Assembly (NCBI GenBank): GCA_020054205.1 | Contig: JAGVLS010000016.1 | Coordinates: forward strand, 1 to 64,000 | DNA from: Candidatus Obscuribacterales bacterium | GTDB lineage: Bacteria > Cyanobacteriota > Vampirovibrionia > Obscuribacterales > Obscuribacteraceae | Reading direction: 5' to 3' | DNA: 64,000 bases | Notes under the pieces: generated by a model | Told to the model about the DNA's origin: nothing | Databases searched by the model: none | What the model saw: the letters and a program-made list of their open reading frames with translations, nothing else | In this document: positions 55,923 to 64,000 of the stretch, one piece after another | How the letters are laid out: the number at the start of each line of letters is the position of its first letter | Numbering within the stretch: position 1 is the stretch's first letter | Translations under genes and position numbers: made by a program

Positions 55923-56021
55923 TTGGCTGCTGAGCTTGAAAGAAATGCCTCTGCCGAGATTCCTAGTAATACACCAAAACACATCTCCCATACTGGTCGT
56001 ACATTTGCTGATGTTTACTAA
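55923..56021 (+). pseudogene. 3' remnant of a third copy of the GNAT/tail protein family
   Basis: Thirty-two codons read LAAELERNASAEIPSNTPKH-ISHTGRTFADVY followed by TAA. They match the C-terminus of the 596-aa protein (LAAELERNASAEAPNN, HISHTGRTFA), then skip the last 28 codons and rejoin at D-(V/I)-Y-stop. At DNA level the match to 54990-55080 is near-exact. Upstream, the frame is closed by TGA at 55905-55907. The same intergenic sequence (TTATTGGGATTTTGT) that separates copies 1 and 2 also follows copy 2, so a third copy's body has been replaced by higBA. Confidence 0.85.
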
Positions 56022-56030
56022 TGTATATTT

Positions 56031-56795
56031 ATGACTAACACCAACAGATTTACCGGACTTGCAAAAATTTATGCACAAGCTCGCCCAAGTTATCCAAAAC
56101 AAGCTATTGAAAATATAGTTTCCCACTGCAAACTTAACGCTAATTCTATTTTGGTAGATATTGGCTCCGGCACAGGAATATCTTCACGACTTTTTGCTAA
56201 ATATGTTTTCAAAGTCATTGGCATAGAACCAAATGAAGACATGCGCAACGAAGCCAAAAGTAATATAGAAAACAATAATGAATATTCAAATATAGAATAT
56301 ATGGATGGGACGGCAGAACAAACTGGATTAGCTGATACAAGTGTTGATGCCATTATTTGTGCACAAGCTTTTCATTGGTTTAACCCTGAGATTGCTATGC
56401 TTGAATTTAAACGTATCCTAAAAAATGATGGCTGGGTAGTTTTATTATGGAATGAGCGTGATGAAAATGACAAGTTTACTGCTGAATATGGCAATTTAAT
56501 TAGAAAGCTTCCTGAGACAAAATCCGTGGAGGTACCACGCGGCAAATCTGGCTTAGCTTTGCTCACAAGTAATTTATTTTGCAAACAAGAAAAGACTATT
56601 TTTGCTAACGAACAAATATTGAATAAAGAAAAGCTATTAGCTAGAGCTTTTTCTGCTTCATATGTACCAAAGACAGGTAAACTGGCTGAATCATTTAAAA
56701 ATGAGCTTATTGCTTTATTCCATAAATATCAAAAAGACGATTCTATTGTATTGAAATATGAGACTGCAGTTTATTTTGCTTGCAAGAATAAATAA
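56031..56795 (+). CDS. Class I SAM-dependent methyltransferase (methyltransf_11 type)
   Basis: 254 aa. Motif I is LVDIGSGTGISSRLFAKY, the acidic post-II residue is in GIEPNEDM, and VDAIICAQAFHWFNPE is motif II/III. The start YAQARPSYPKQAI is typical of a large family often annotated as ubiquinone/menaquinone-like methyltransferases; substrate unknown. No good ribosome site lies before 56031. Begins 9 bp after the remnant's stop. Confidence 0.85.
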   Translation: MTNTNRFTGLAKIYAQARPSYPKQAIENIVSHCKLNANSILVDIGSGTGISSRLFAKYVFKVIGIEPNEDMRNEAKSNIENNNEYSNIEYMDGTAEQTGLADTSVDAIICAQAFHWFNPEIAMLEFKRILKNDGWVVLLWNERDENDKFTAEYGNLIRKLPETKSVEVPRGKSGLALLTSNLFCKQEKTIFANEQILNKEKLLARAFSASYVPKTGKLAESFKNELIALFHKYQKDDSIVLKYETAVYFACKNK

Positions 56796-56877
56796 ATTTA
56801 AGCTTTTCTTTTGAACTTTTTGTATGAAATTTACGTTTATTCCTTTGTAAGGCAATGCAAATAATACAAAGGAGTAC

Positions 56878-57225
56878 ATGATGAAAAAAATAAGTCTTAT
56901 CACCCTACTTGCAACAGCGCTAATGTCCAATTCACTAGCTGCTGAGGCTGCTTATCCTTGGGGCAAAGTAGTAAATAAACGTCAAAAAATTGAACGTAAT
57001 AGAATTAAGGCTGGTATTGGGTCTGGGCAGCTGACCAAAGCAGAAGTGAATCGTTTGCGTAAACAAGGAAAATATATAGCAGGTAAAGAAGCATTATTTA
57101 AAGCAAGTGGTTGCGGACTAAATAAACGTGAGATTGCCAAATTAGATAATATGCAAGACCGATTCGGGCGTCATATATATAAGCAAAAACACGATAGCCA
57201 CTTAACATCTAAAATTGGAAATTAA
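56878..57225 (+). CDS. Small secreted protein with two SGQLT-type helical repeats
   Basis: 115 aa with a signal peptide (about 1-23). The mature part has the order IERNRIKAGIGSGQLTKAE, VNRLRKQGKYIAG and CGLNKREIAKLDNMQDRFGR, ending IYKQKHD; this helix-SGQLT-helix-L-x-x-(R/Q)-E-KHD layout belongs to a widespread unnamed family of secreted bacterial proteins. AAAGGAG precedes ATG 56878; the next ATG is at 56881. Followed by its own terminator. Confidence 0.75.
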   Translation: MMKKISLITLLATALMSNSLAAEAAYPWGKVVNKRQKIERNRIKAGIGSGQLTKAEVNRLRKQGKYIAGKEALFKASGCGLNKREIAKLDNMQDRFGRHIYKQKHDSHLTSKIGN

Positions 57226-57271
57226 TATAGTTCTTTTGGACTTATTTGAAGGTTTTCCTTGCCGCACTCCC

Positions 57272-57310
57272 AAAGAAAGAGAAGACAAGACGTTTTCTCT
57301 TTCTTTTTTT
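57272..57310 (+). terminator. Terminator after the small secreted protein gene
   Basis: AAAGAAAGAGAA and TTCTCTTTCTTT form a 12-bp stem around an 11-base loop, followed by four more T. The stem is mostly A-T but long. Confidence 0.7.
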
Positions 57311-57379
57311 GTCGTAAAACTATGCTTTAATTGTCGGCAGCATTTATTTGCAATAAATTTGGCAAGGAGAGTAAAGCTA

Positions 57380-57844
57380 ATGCAACTAATATATAGATTG
57401 GTTTTTGTTTTAAGTTTGCTTTGTACATTTTCAGCTGGCATAGTAAATGCTGATTCTGAACAAACTAATTGTCCTTCTCACATATCAAAAAATTCTGACA
57501 AAAAATGTCCTTTTGTAGAATGCATAAATAATTGTAGTGATTGTCATAATATTTGTATTCAAACAATAAATTATTGTATGAACAAAGGCGGCAAACATGC
57601 TGACGCTAAACATATAAAATTATTGGCTGATTGCGCCCAAATGTGTCAAACAAGTGCAGACTTTATGAATCGTCAATCAAGTTTCCACCCAAATATTTGC
57701 AAACTATGTGCAGAGCTATGTGAAAAATGTGCAGACTCATGCGAATCGCTTAACGATGAAAATCTAAAAGAGTGTGTTGAAATGTGTCGTAAATGTGCTA
57801 AATCATGCACTAGCATGGGCTCACACTCTCATGACACCAAATGA
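57380..57844 (+). CDS. Secreted four-helix-bundle copper-storage-like (Csp/DUF326) protein
   Basis: 154 aa from ATG 57380, which has AAGGAGAG upstream and begins a signal peptide (about 1-26, ending GIVNAD). Cysteines in the mature part are spaced CPFVECINNCSDCHNICIQ, then LADCAQMCQ, ICKLCAELCEKCADSCE and CVEMCRKCAKSC, the Cys-lined helix pattern of the copper-binding four-helix-bundle family (Csp/DUF326). The frame extends upstream of this start but crosses the terminator and is not coding. Likely binds Cu(I) in the periplasm. Confidence 0.88.
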   Translation: MQLIYRLVFVLSLLCTFSAGIVNADSEQTNCPSHISKNSDKKCPFVECINNCSDCHNICIQTINYCMNKGGKHADAKHIKLLADCAQMCQTSADFMNRQSSFHPNICKLCAELCEKCADSCESLNDENLKECVEMCRKCAKSCTSMGSHSHDTK

Positions 57845-58514
57845 GATTGCTGCTCAGGATACACTCGATTTTTTACTGCCCCATTTAAAAAACAATATAA
57901 GGTTACTTGAAGTAGGCTGTGGTCAAGGACATTTAGCTTTGTTGCTATCCAATCATGGAATACAAACACGGGCAATAGATATTGCAGAAGAAGCAATTGT
58001 TTCAAGCAAAGAAAAAAATATAGATGCTATACAAGCGGATTTTTTGAATTACGAAGATAATCTTTTTGATGTAATTCTTTTTTCGCGCTCGCTACATCAT
58101 ATAACACCATTGGAACAAGCAGTAGCAAAAGCCCATGCACTCCTCAAACCTCATGGATTTTTGCTACTGGAAGACTTTGCTGCCGAACTTGCCAACGAAA
58201 CATCCATTGATTGGCTAAAACAAAAGCAACAAATAATAGGTTTACCTTATAAATTTGATTCTCTAAAAGATTGGCAAGAACACCACTATCACAAGCATAA
58301 AATTGCCGAATCCGAAGAAATGATCAATACAATACAAAAACTTTTTTCCAAAAACAATGTCGAAAGAACTGCATATCTTTATCGATATATTGTTCAAGCA
58401 TTGGAGAATGAAAACAACAGTCAATTTGTTAAAAACATTCTTGTCGAGGAGAAAAAATTAATTTCAAAAACGAGTTTAGTTCCTATTGGACTAAGAATCG
58501 TAGCAGTTAAATAA
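57831..58514 (+). CDS. Class I SAM-dependent methyltransferase
   Basis: 227 aa from ATG 57831: LLEVGCGQGHLALLLSNHGI is motif I, AIDIAEEAI the acidic segment, and FDVILFSRSLHHITPLEQAV motif II/III. It starts 14 bases before the copper-storage gene ends, so the two are tightly coupled. The frame runs on upstream to 57774 inside that gene; the overlap there is a by-product. Substrate unknown; a link to copper or sulfur chemistry would be guesswork. Confidence 0.82.
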   Translation: MTPNEIAAQDTLDFLLPHLKNNIRLLEVGCGQGHLALLLSNHGIQTRAIDIAEEAIVSSKEKNIDAIQADFLNYEDNLFDVILFSRSLHHITPLEQAVAKAHALLKPHGFLLLEDFAAELANETSIDWLKQKQQIIGLPYKFDSLKDWQEHHYHKHKIAESEEMINTIQKLFSKNNVERTAYLYRYIVQALENENNSQFVKNILVEEKKLISKTSLVPIGLRIVAVK

Positions 58515-58519
58515 AATTT

Positions 58520-60394
58520 TTACACGTTAGCTTTTACTGCTGCAATAACATGCTTAGCATTAATGCCGGCAGCATCAAGTAATTCATCTGGTGTTCCAGA
58601 GCCTGGCATTGATTTAACTGCAAGTTTTATTACTCGCGGCAACGCTGCAACACTATTTTTACTTGTATTGTCAGCTGAGCCAGCAAATGCTTCTAACACA
58701 GCATCACCAATGCCACCTTCAGTCCAATGATCTTCTACTGTAATTAAAAGACCTGTTTCTTGAGCAGCTTGTTGCAATGTCTTTTTATCAACTGGTTTTA
58801 CAGAATATAAATCTATAACACGCACATTGATACCAGCTTTTTTTAACTCTTCGTATGCTTTTAAGCTTTCATGCAATGTAATACCAGCAGCAATAATAGT
58901 TGCTTTATCGCTATTGGAACTTCTCAAAACACGACTGCCACCAATTTCAAATTTATCGTCTATTTTATATAAAATTGGTGTTTTTTCTCTTGTCGTGCGC
59001 ATGTATGAAATACCAGGTGTATTTGCCATAGTGTTTACAAGCTTAGCCGCACAAATAGCATCCGATGGATACAAAACTGTACTGCCATCAATAGCACGCA
59101 TCATTGCTAAATCTTCCAGCGCCATTTGCGATGGTCCATCATGCCCGATAGAAACTCCAGCATGAGATCCACAAAGACGCAAATTCGCTCTTGAAATTGC
59201 ACCCATACGAATAAAATCATATGCTCTACTTAAAAATGCAGCAAATGTAGAGGCGAATACTACTTTATTGCGCGTTTGCAGTCCAATAGCCGCACCAATC
59301 ATTTGTTGCTCGGCAATATACATTTCAAAGAAATGATCGGGATGGGCAAATTTAAATTTCTCAGCAAAAGTTGAATTGCTTACTTCTGCATCAAGCACAA
59401 CCACATCGCTGCGCATACTGCCTAATACTTTCAATGCATCTCCATAAGCTTCACGAGTAGCAGCTGCATTGTCGTACTTAGGACATTCAAATTGTCCATT
59501 TATCTGATTGACAATTGTTTTTCCTTCTTTTGGTTTTTGTACTTCAATAACAATATTACTTTCGCCACCAAGTTCTTCAATAGCTTGCTTAGCTTGATCT
59601 TTACTCAAAGCTTTACCATGCCAATTATCTTGATTGGCAGTGAGTCTTACACCATGACCTTTTTCAGTTTTGGCAATAATTAAAGTTGGCTTGTCTTGAG
59701 TTTTTATTGCTTCTGCTAAAGCGTTATCAATTTGATCGTAATTATGTCCATCTATTTGAATTGCATGCCAACCAAAAGCACGCGCACGCTCGGCATAAGC
59801 TTCAGAATTCCAAGCTAATTGTGTTTCGCCACGTTGTCCTAAACGATTCATATCTAAAATAGCGGTTAAATTATCAAGTTTATAAAAAGAAATATTATTG
59901 AAAGCTTCCCAAACAGATCCTTCTGCCATTTCACTATCACCTAGCAAAACCCAGACATGAAATGACATTTTGTCAAGATATTTACCATCCAATGCCATTC
60001 CAGATGCCATTGAAAGTCCTTGTCCTAATGAGCCAGTTGCCACATCCACCCAAGGCAAAATTTGAGGCACCGGGTGTCCTTCCAAACGACTACCAAATTT
60101 TCTTAATGACATAAGTTCTTTATCGTCTATAGCACCAGCTGCTTTATACATTGAATATAAAAGAGGGCAAGCATGTCCTTTGGAAAAAACTAAATGATCG
60201 TTGTTTGGATTTTCCGGATTGTCAAAGTCATAATGCAAATACTTTGTCATTAGCACAGCCATTAAATCAGCTGCTGACATTGACGACGTAGGATGACCTG
60301 AGCCTGCTTGAGTAGTGCATCTTATACTGTCAACTCTTAATTGTTGAGCTAATTGGCGATATGTTTGAACCTTAGCAACTTGAACTTCTACCAT
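58520..60394 (-). CDS. tkt: Transketolase
   Basis: Moves two-carbon units between sugar phosphates with thiamine diphosphate (pentose-phosphate pathway). The TPP-Mg motif GDSEMAEGSVWEAFNNISFY, with LDMNRLGQ after it, and GSGHPTSSMSAADLMAVLM near residue 30 are clear. At 624 aa it is shorter than E. coli TktA (about 663) and resembles the animal/archaeal-type enzyme. AAGGA precedes the ATG. It converges on the methyltransferase gene with 5 bp between their ends. Confidence 0.95.
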   Translation of the reverse strand: MVEVQVAKVQTYRQLAQQLRVDSIRCTTQAGSGHPTSSMSAADLMAVLMTKYLHYDFDNPENPNNDHLVFSKGHACPLLYSMYKAAGAIDDKELMSLRKFGSRLEGHPVPQILPWVDVATGSLGQGLSMASGMALDGKYLDKMSFHVWVLLGDSEMAEGSVWEAFNNISFYKLDNLTAILDMNRLGQRGETQLAWNSEAYAERARAFGWHAIQIDGHNYDQIDNALAEAIKTQDKPTLIIAKTEKGHGVRLTANQDNWHGKALSKDQAKQAIEELGGESNIVIEVQKPKEGKTIVNQINGQFECPKYDNAAATREAYGDALKVLGSMRSDVVVLDAEVSNSTFAEKFKFAHPDHFFEMYIAEQQMIGAAIGLQTRNKVVFASTFAAFLSRAYDFIRMGAISRANLRLCGSHAGVSIGHDGPSQMALEDLAMMRAIDGSTVLYPSDAICAAKLVNTMANTPGISYMRTTREKTPILYKIDDKFEIGGSRVLRSSNSDKATIIAAGITLHESLKAYEELKKAGINVRVIDLYSVKPVDKKTLQQAAQETGLLITVEDHWTEGGIGDAVLEAFAGSADNTSKNSVAALPRVIKLAVKSMPGSGTPDELLDAAGINAKHVIAAVKANV

Positions 60395-60629
60395 GGTTTT
60401 TCCTTATTTTATATTGGCTTACTGCCTGTGAAATACAGGCTTAACAAGCATGGTCTTTACAAGCAACCACACAAAATCTTTGATTTATATTCTACTGAAA
60501 TCCGAGTGTAATCTCTAGCTTTACTATGCGCAGTAAAACTTACTTAATTGTGGTAATCTCTCATATCATCGTTACTGTAAGCGCATTAACTTAATGTTTT
60601 GCCGCTTAAAATTTTCAGAGGTTTTATCT

Positions 60630-63218
60630 ATGTCAGACAAATCAACGGCAACAGTTGAAGCACAAACATTAGATTACCGATTACCAAGACAAGTTTTGCC
60701 AGATCGTTATGAAATAAAGCTAACGCCAGATCTGCAAAATTTTACTTTCACGGGCGATGTTGTAATTGACATAGATGTAGTTCAACAAGTAAAAAAAATT
60801 GTTCTTAATGCTCTTGAGCTTAAAGTGTCCGAGGCATATGTAACTGAAAAAGACGGCACCAAATATAGTGCCACACTTACCCAAGATGAAGAAAACGAAC
60901 GCTTACAGCTTTCTTTTGATAATTCTTTAAATATTGGTCCGGCCAAAATATCTTTAAAATTTGTCGGTATTTTAAATGACAAATTGCATGGCTTTTATCG
61001 CAGTACTTATAAAGATACTAATGGCGAACAAAAAGTTATTGCTACCACACAGTTTGAAGCAACAGACGCCAGACGTGCATTTCCTTGTTTTGACGAACCT
61101 GATTTTAAAGCATCTTATAAAGTTACACTTATAGTCGATAAAAATTTACAAGCAATATCAAATGCTGGCATTGATTCAGAAAACCAATTACCAAACAACA
61201 AAAAAGAAGTAGTCTTTAAAGAGACTGTAAAAATGTCTACTTATTTAGTTGCTTTTATAGTTGGTGAGTTTGAAGCAACTGAGCCTATCATGGCTCATAA
61301 AACACCAATACGCATTTGGGCACCACCCGGCAAAAAATCTTTAGCTACTTTTGCCCAAGGAATTGCCAAACATTCTTTAGAATTTTTTGCTAATTATTAT
61401 GGTGTACCTTATCCCGGCGATAAACTTGACTTAATAGCTATTCCAGACTTCGCCTCCGGTGCTATGGAAAACTTAGGGGCTGTCACTTTCCGTGAAACTG
61501 CTTTGCTGGTAGACGAAAAACTAGCTTCACACAGTGAATTAGAACGTGTAGCAGATGTAGTAGCACACGAAATTGCTCATATGTGGTTTGGTGATTTAAC
61601 AACCATGAGCTGGTGGAATGGCATATGGCTAAACGAAGCATTTGCTACATTCATGGAAATGATGGCAGTAGATGCCTGGAAACCAAATTGGAAACGCTGG
61701 GATTCATTTGGTGCCTCACGCGCCGCAGCGCTTGTTGTCGATGGACTTAAGAGCACACGCCCAATTGAATTTGAAGTTAAACATCCTGATGAATGTCGCG
61801 GCATGTTTGATGTTTTGACTTATGAAAAAGGTGCTTCTGTTTTACGCATGCTAGAACAATACATTGGCGTAGATGTATTTCAAAAAGGAATAAGCATCTA
61901 TTTAAATCGTCATAAATTTGCCAATACAGAGACTCATGATTTATGGCACGCATTAGAAGAAGCATCTAAATTGCCGGTCGGTGAATTAATGGAATCATGG
62001 ATATTTCAAAAAGGTTATCCAATGATATCTGTGAAATTAAGCAGCAATGGAAAAACACTTGAATTATCCCAACAAAGATTTTTCTATCTACAAGACAATC
62101 AAGAGAAAAATCAAGTGTTTCACATACCAATAATGATACGTGCTAAAACGGCTAAAGGGATTGTCCAGAAAAAATTCTTGCTTAAAGAAGAAAGAGGTAA
62201 TATTGATCTTGATGAAGCCATTGAATGGGCGGTAGTCAACGAAGAAGGTCATGGTTTTTATCGTGTTCATTACGATCAAATATTATTAAATAAATTCACT
62301 AGCAATTTAATGTCCACTTTAAGCGCTATTGAAAGATTTAATTTAGTCAATGACACATGGGCAATGACTGTCGCTGGACATTTAGACTTAACCAGCTATT
62401 TAAAATTGGTCAAACTCTTTAAAGAAGAAACAGACAAAAATGTTTGGTCAGTTATAGTAAGCTCTCTGCAATACTTAGATAGAGTAATTGAAGAAGCAGA
62501 TCGTTCTCACTACGAAAAATTTGTCCAAGAATTGCTCAGCCATATTTTTAAACAATTAGGTTGGGTAAAAGCCAATGACGAGAATGAATTAGTTGGTCAA
62601 TTACGTGGCACTGTTATTAATGCATTAGGCACATTTGGTAAACATTTAGGTGTTCAAAAAGAAGCAGCTGAATATTATGCCAAATTCAAAAAAGATAAGA
62701 ATACAGTTGATCCAAATATTGTGCCATCATTAATTTCAATACTGGCAAAATCAGGTGATAAGACTCGCTACGATGAGTTTTACCATGCATATAAAAATGC
62801 TAAATCACCGCAAGAAGAAGAAAGGTATTTGTATAGCCTGGCTGCATTTAAAGACACTAGTGTTTTAAAACAAACATTACAAATGACAATAGATGGGGAA
62901 GTTAAAACCCAAAATGCCCCTTATTTATTGCGCTATATGATGTTAATGAATACAACTGGTCGTGAATTAGCTTGGCAATTTACCAAAGAACATTGGCAAG
63001 AAATAACAACAAAATTCCCTGATAATTCCATATCACGCATGCTTGAAGGTATTACTGCTTTAGTAAAACCACAACTAGAATCGGATATAGCTAAATTCTT
63101 AAAAGCTAATCCGGTTAAAGAAGGTGCTAAAACCGTCGAACAACATTTTGAGCGTTTAAGCGTAGCTGTTTTATTTAAAAAACGCGAAGCTAATAATTTT
63201 AAGCAAGCATTTAATTAA
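60630..63218 (+). CDS. Cytosolic M1-family metallo-aminopeptidase
   Basis: Paralogue of the secreted enzyme at 33279-36035 but without a signal peptide. GAMENLGAVTFRET, the zinc site HEIAHMWFGDLTT and NEAF are intact, and the ERAP1-like C-terminal helical domain is present. 862 aa from ATG 60630 (AGAGG upstream); an upstream TTG at 60594 gives 874. Cleaves N-terminal residues from peptides in the cytoplasm. Single gene. Confidence 0.93.
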   Translation: MSDKSTATVEAQTLDYRLPRQVLPDRYEIKLTPDLQNFTFTGDVVIDIDVVQQVKKIVLNALELKVSEAYVTEKDGTKYSATLTQDEENERLQLSFDNSLNIGPAKISLKFVGILNDKLHGFYRSTYKDTNGEQKVIATTQFEATDARRAFPCFDEPDFKASYKVTLIVDKNLQAISNAGIDSENQLPNNKKEVVFKETVKMSTYLVAFIVGEFEATEPIMAHKTPIRIWAPPGKKSLATFAQGIAKHSLEFFANYYGVPYPGDKLDLIAIPDFASGAMENLGAVTFRETALLVDEKLASHSELERVADVVAHEIAHMWFGDLTTMSWWNGIWLNEAFATFMEMMAVDAWKPNWKRWDSFGASRAAALVVDGLKSTRPIEFEVKHPDECRGMFDVLTYEKGASVLRMLEQYIGVDVFQKGISIYLNRHKFANTETHDLWHALEEASKLPVGELMESWIFQKGYPMISVKLSSNGKTLELSQQRFFYLQDNQEKNQVFHIPIMIRAKTAKGIVQKKFLLKEERGNIDLDEAIEWAVVNEEGHGFYRVHYDQILLNKFTSNLMSTLSAIERFNLVNDTWAMTVAGHLDLTSYLKLVKLFKEETDKNVWSVIVSSLQYLDRVIEEADRSHYEKFVQELLSHIFKQLGWVKANDENELVGQLRGTVINALGTFGKHLGVQKEAAEYYAKFKKDKNTVDPNIVPSLISILAKSGDKTRYDEFYHAYKNAKSPQEEERYLYSLAAFKDTSVLKQTLQMTIDGEVKTQNAPYLLRYMMLMNTTGRELAWQFTKEHWQEITTKFPDNSISRMLEGITALVKPQLESDIAKFLKANPVKEGAKTVEQHFERLSVAVLFKKREANNFKQAFN

Positions 63219-63325
63219 ACGCCTAGAAAAAGCTGTTTTTTAATCTAATTTTTTGCCTGTTTATCTATAAGTCAGCATTAAATTGCAGGTTTAATTGTAC
63301 TCGCCATAAATTGGCAGAATTACCC

Positions 63326-63356
63326 CTTGACACCAAAAATATTAGCCTTACGATAT
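63326..63356 (+). promoter_or_regulatory. Candidate promoter of the terminal gene
   Basis: TTGACA at 63326-63331 with a weak GATATT 19 bp on (or CGATAT at 18 bp). It is the only good -35 in the 248-bp gap before 63467. The implied leader is about 100 nt. Confidence 0.3.
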
Positions 63357-63466
63357 TGCATAGAGGTCCCACAAGAAGGCTATCGGGCAAGTATTAGCTC
63401 ACTTAATTGACTTATTTAATGAGTCACTAATCGTTCTACTTTAAAGCGTAAGGATTTACTAAAAAT

Positions 63467-64000
63467 ATGGCAGAAAATGATGCTCCTCCGGAAGTCAAAA
63501 AACAACCTGATGCAACTCCTGATACTAGCAGTGAGTCATCTAGTGAAAGTTCAGAGAGATCGGCAACTGATGCTTTTAATGCAGCTGTGCAAGATTCTCA
63601 ACAACGAGACGACTGGAATAAAAATTCAGAAGCCTTTAATTTACCTCAACTAACACGATTAGGGGCTGATGGTCGCCTACTTATGGCAGTAGATCCATCT
63701 GCACAACAATTGTTTGAACCATATCAAAGCTTAAGTTTCAACTTAAACAGTCCATCATCACGCTCAGCCACTTTTGCACCGCAAGATGGACAAGGTGATC
63801 GTGCGCCAGGTACCGCTGAGCGCTTTAATAATTCTAAAAAGCCTGATCTAGACAAACCAAATAGCGAAAATTTAAAGGATGGTAAACCCCCTGTACCTTC
63901 AGATGCTCAAAAACCAGCAGATAAACCAGTCAAGCCAGAAGATTTAGCGCAATCAGAAAAGCAATTAATGGATAATATGCGCAATTTATATGGTGACTCT
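63467..64000 (+). CDS. Start of a low-complexity protein running off the window
   Basis: Open from ATG 63467 (AAGGA twelve bases upstream) to the window edge, at least 178 residues with no stop. The composition is Asp/Ser/Glu/Pro/Lys-rich and likely disordered (starting MAENDAPPEVKKQPD), with a short more ordered stretch near 60-85 (LTRLGADGRLLMAVD). No signal peptide. Resembles the disordered N-termini of the large proteins at 48.8-55.2 kb in style, not in sequence. Function unknown. Confidence 0.65.
   Translation, partial: MAENDAPPEVKKQPDATPDTSSESSSESSERSATDAFNAAVQDSQQRDDWNKNSEAFNLPQLTRLGADGRLLMAVDPSAQQLFEPYQSLSFNLNSPSSRSATFAPQDGQGDRAPGTAERFNNSKKPDLDKPNSENLKDGKPPVPSDAQKPADKPVKPEDLAQSEKQLMDNMRNLYGDS

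Noticed and set aside
57215-57379. N-terminal extension of the copper-storage-like protein
   Set aside because: It crosses a terminator hairpin and lacks a ribosome site, whereas ATG 57380 has both AAGGAG and a signal peptide.

Overview
The window is AT-rich (well under 40% G+C by eye), gene-dense and bacterial. No rRNA, CRISPR array or insertion sequence is visible. F1 subunits beta and epsilon sit in their own small operon away from the rest of the ATP synthase, as in Cyanobacteria and their non-photosynthetic relatives. There are also many secreted TPR proteins, a DUF4388/GGDEF-like regulator and several large lineage-specific proteins. No photosynthesis gene is seen. A low-GC member of the Melainabacteria/Vampirovibrionia (Obscuribacterales-like) is my best guess; this is inference, not proof. 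Compact packing is evident: several convergent gene pairs overlap at their 3' ends and many co-directional pairs overlap by 1-14 nt.

Layout. 0-11 kb: end of a small, apparently highly expressed two-helix membrane protein with a strong terminator, a ThiF-like enzyme, an O-methyltransferase, a DnaQ exonuclease fused to a WYL domain, two TPR proteins, pyrE, a SLOG-type protein with a C26 amidotransferase and a nucleotide-sugar epimerase, an SPFH/prohibitin pair, a CAU-anticodon tRNA and a nucleotidyltransferase pair. 11-20 kb: atpD, a ClpP paralogue and atpC in one operon; a frameshifted MFS transporter; two tandem phosphodiester-glycosidase paralogues; an aldehyde dehydrogenase; and a TPR gene broken by an in-frame stop. 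20-33 kb: small membrane and secreted proteins, ftsH, tilS, a GT39 glycosyltransferase, glutamate dehydrogenase with a probable leader ORF, a HEPN-like protein, a PAP2 phosphatase and the DUF4388 protein. 33-46.5 kb: a secreted M1 aminopeptidase, a MacAB-like efflux system, EVE and CDGSH proteins, two leucine-rich-variant repeat proteins, a DUF1189-like membrane protein, Sua5 and purEK.

46.6-56 kb is the accessory region: a self-inhibited Fic protein, a YefM-YoeB toxin-antitoxin module with a recognisable operator, and a tandem family of unusual proteins. The first family member (1522 aa) has nine repeats, a Cys-rich module and a GNAT domain. The second (596 aa) keeps only the helical core, the GNAT domain and the tail. 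A third copy survives only as a 33-codon 3' stump behind a HigBA toxin-antitoxin module that occupies the place of its body. This locus is the best candidate for something undescribed.

56-64 kb returns to ordinary genes: two methyltransferases, a small secreted protein, a Cys-rich copper-storage-like protein, transketolase, a cytosolic M1 aminopeptidase and the start of a low-complexity protein that runs off the end.
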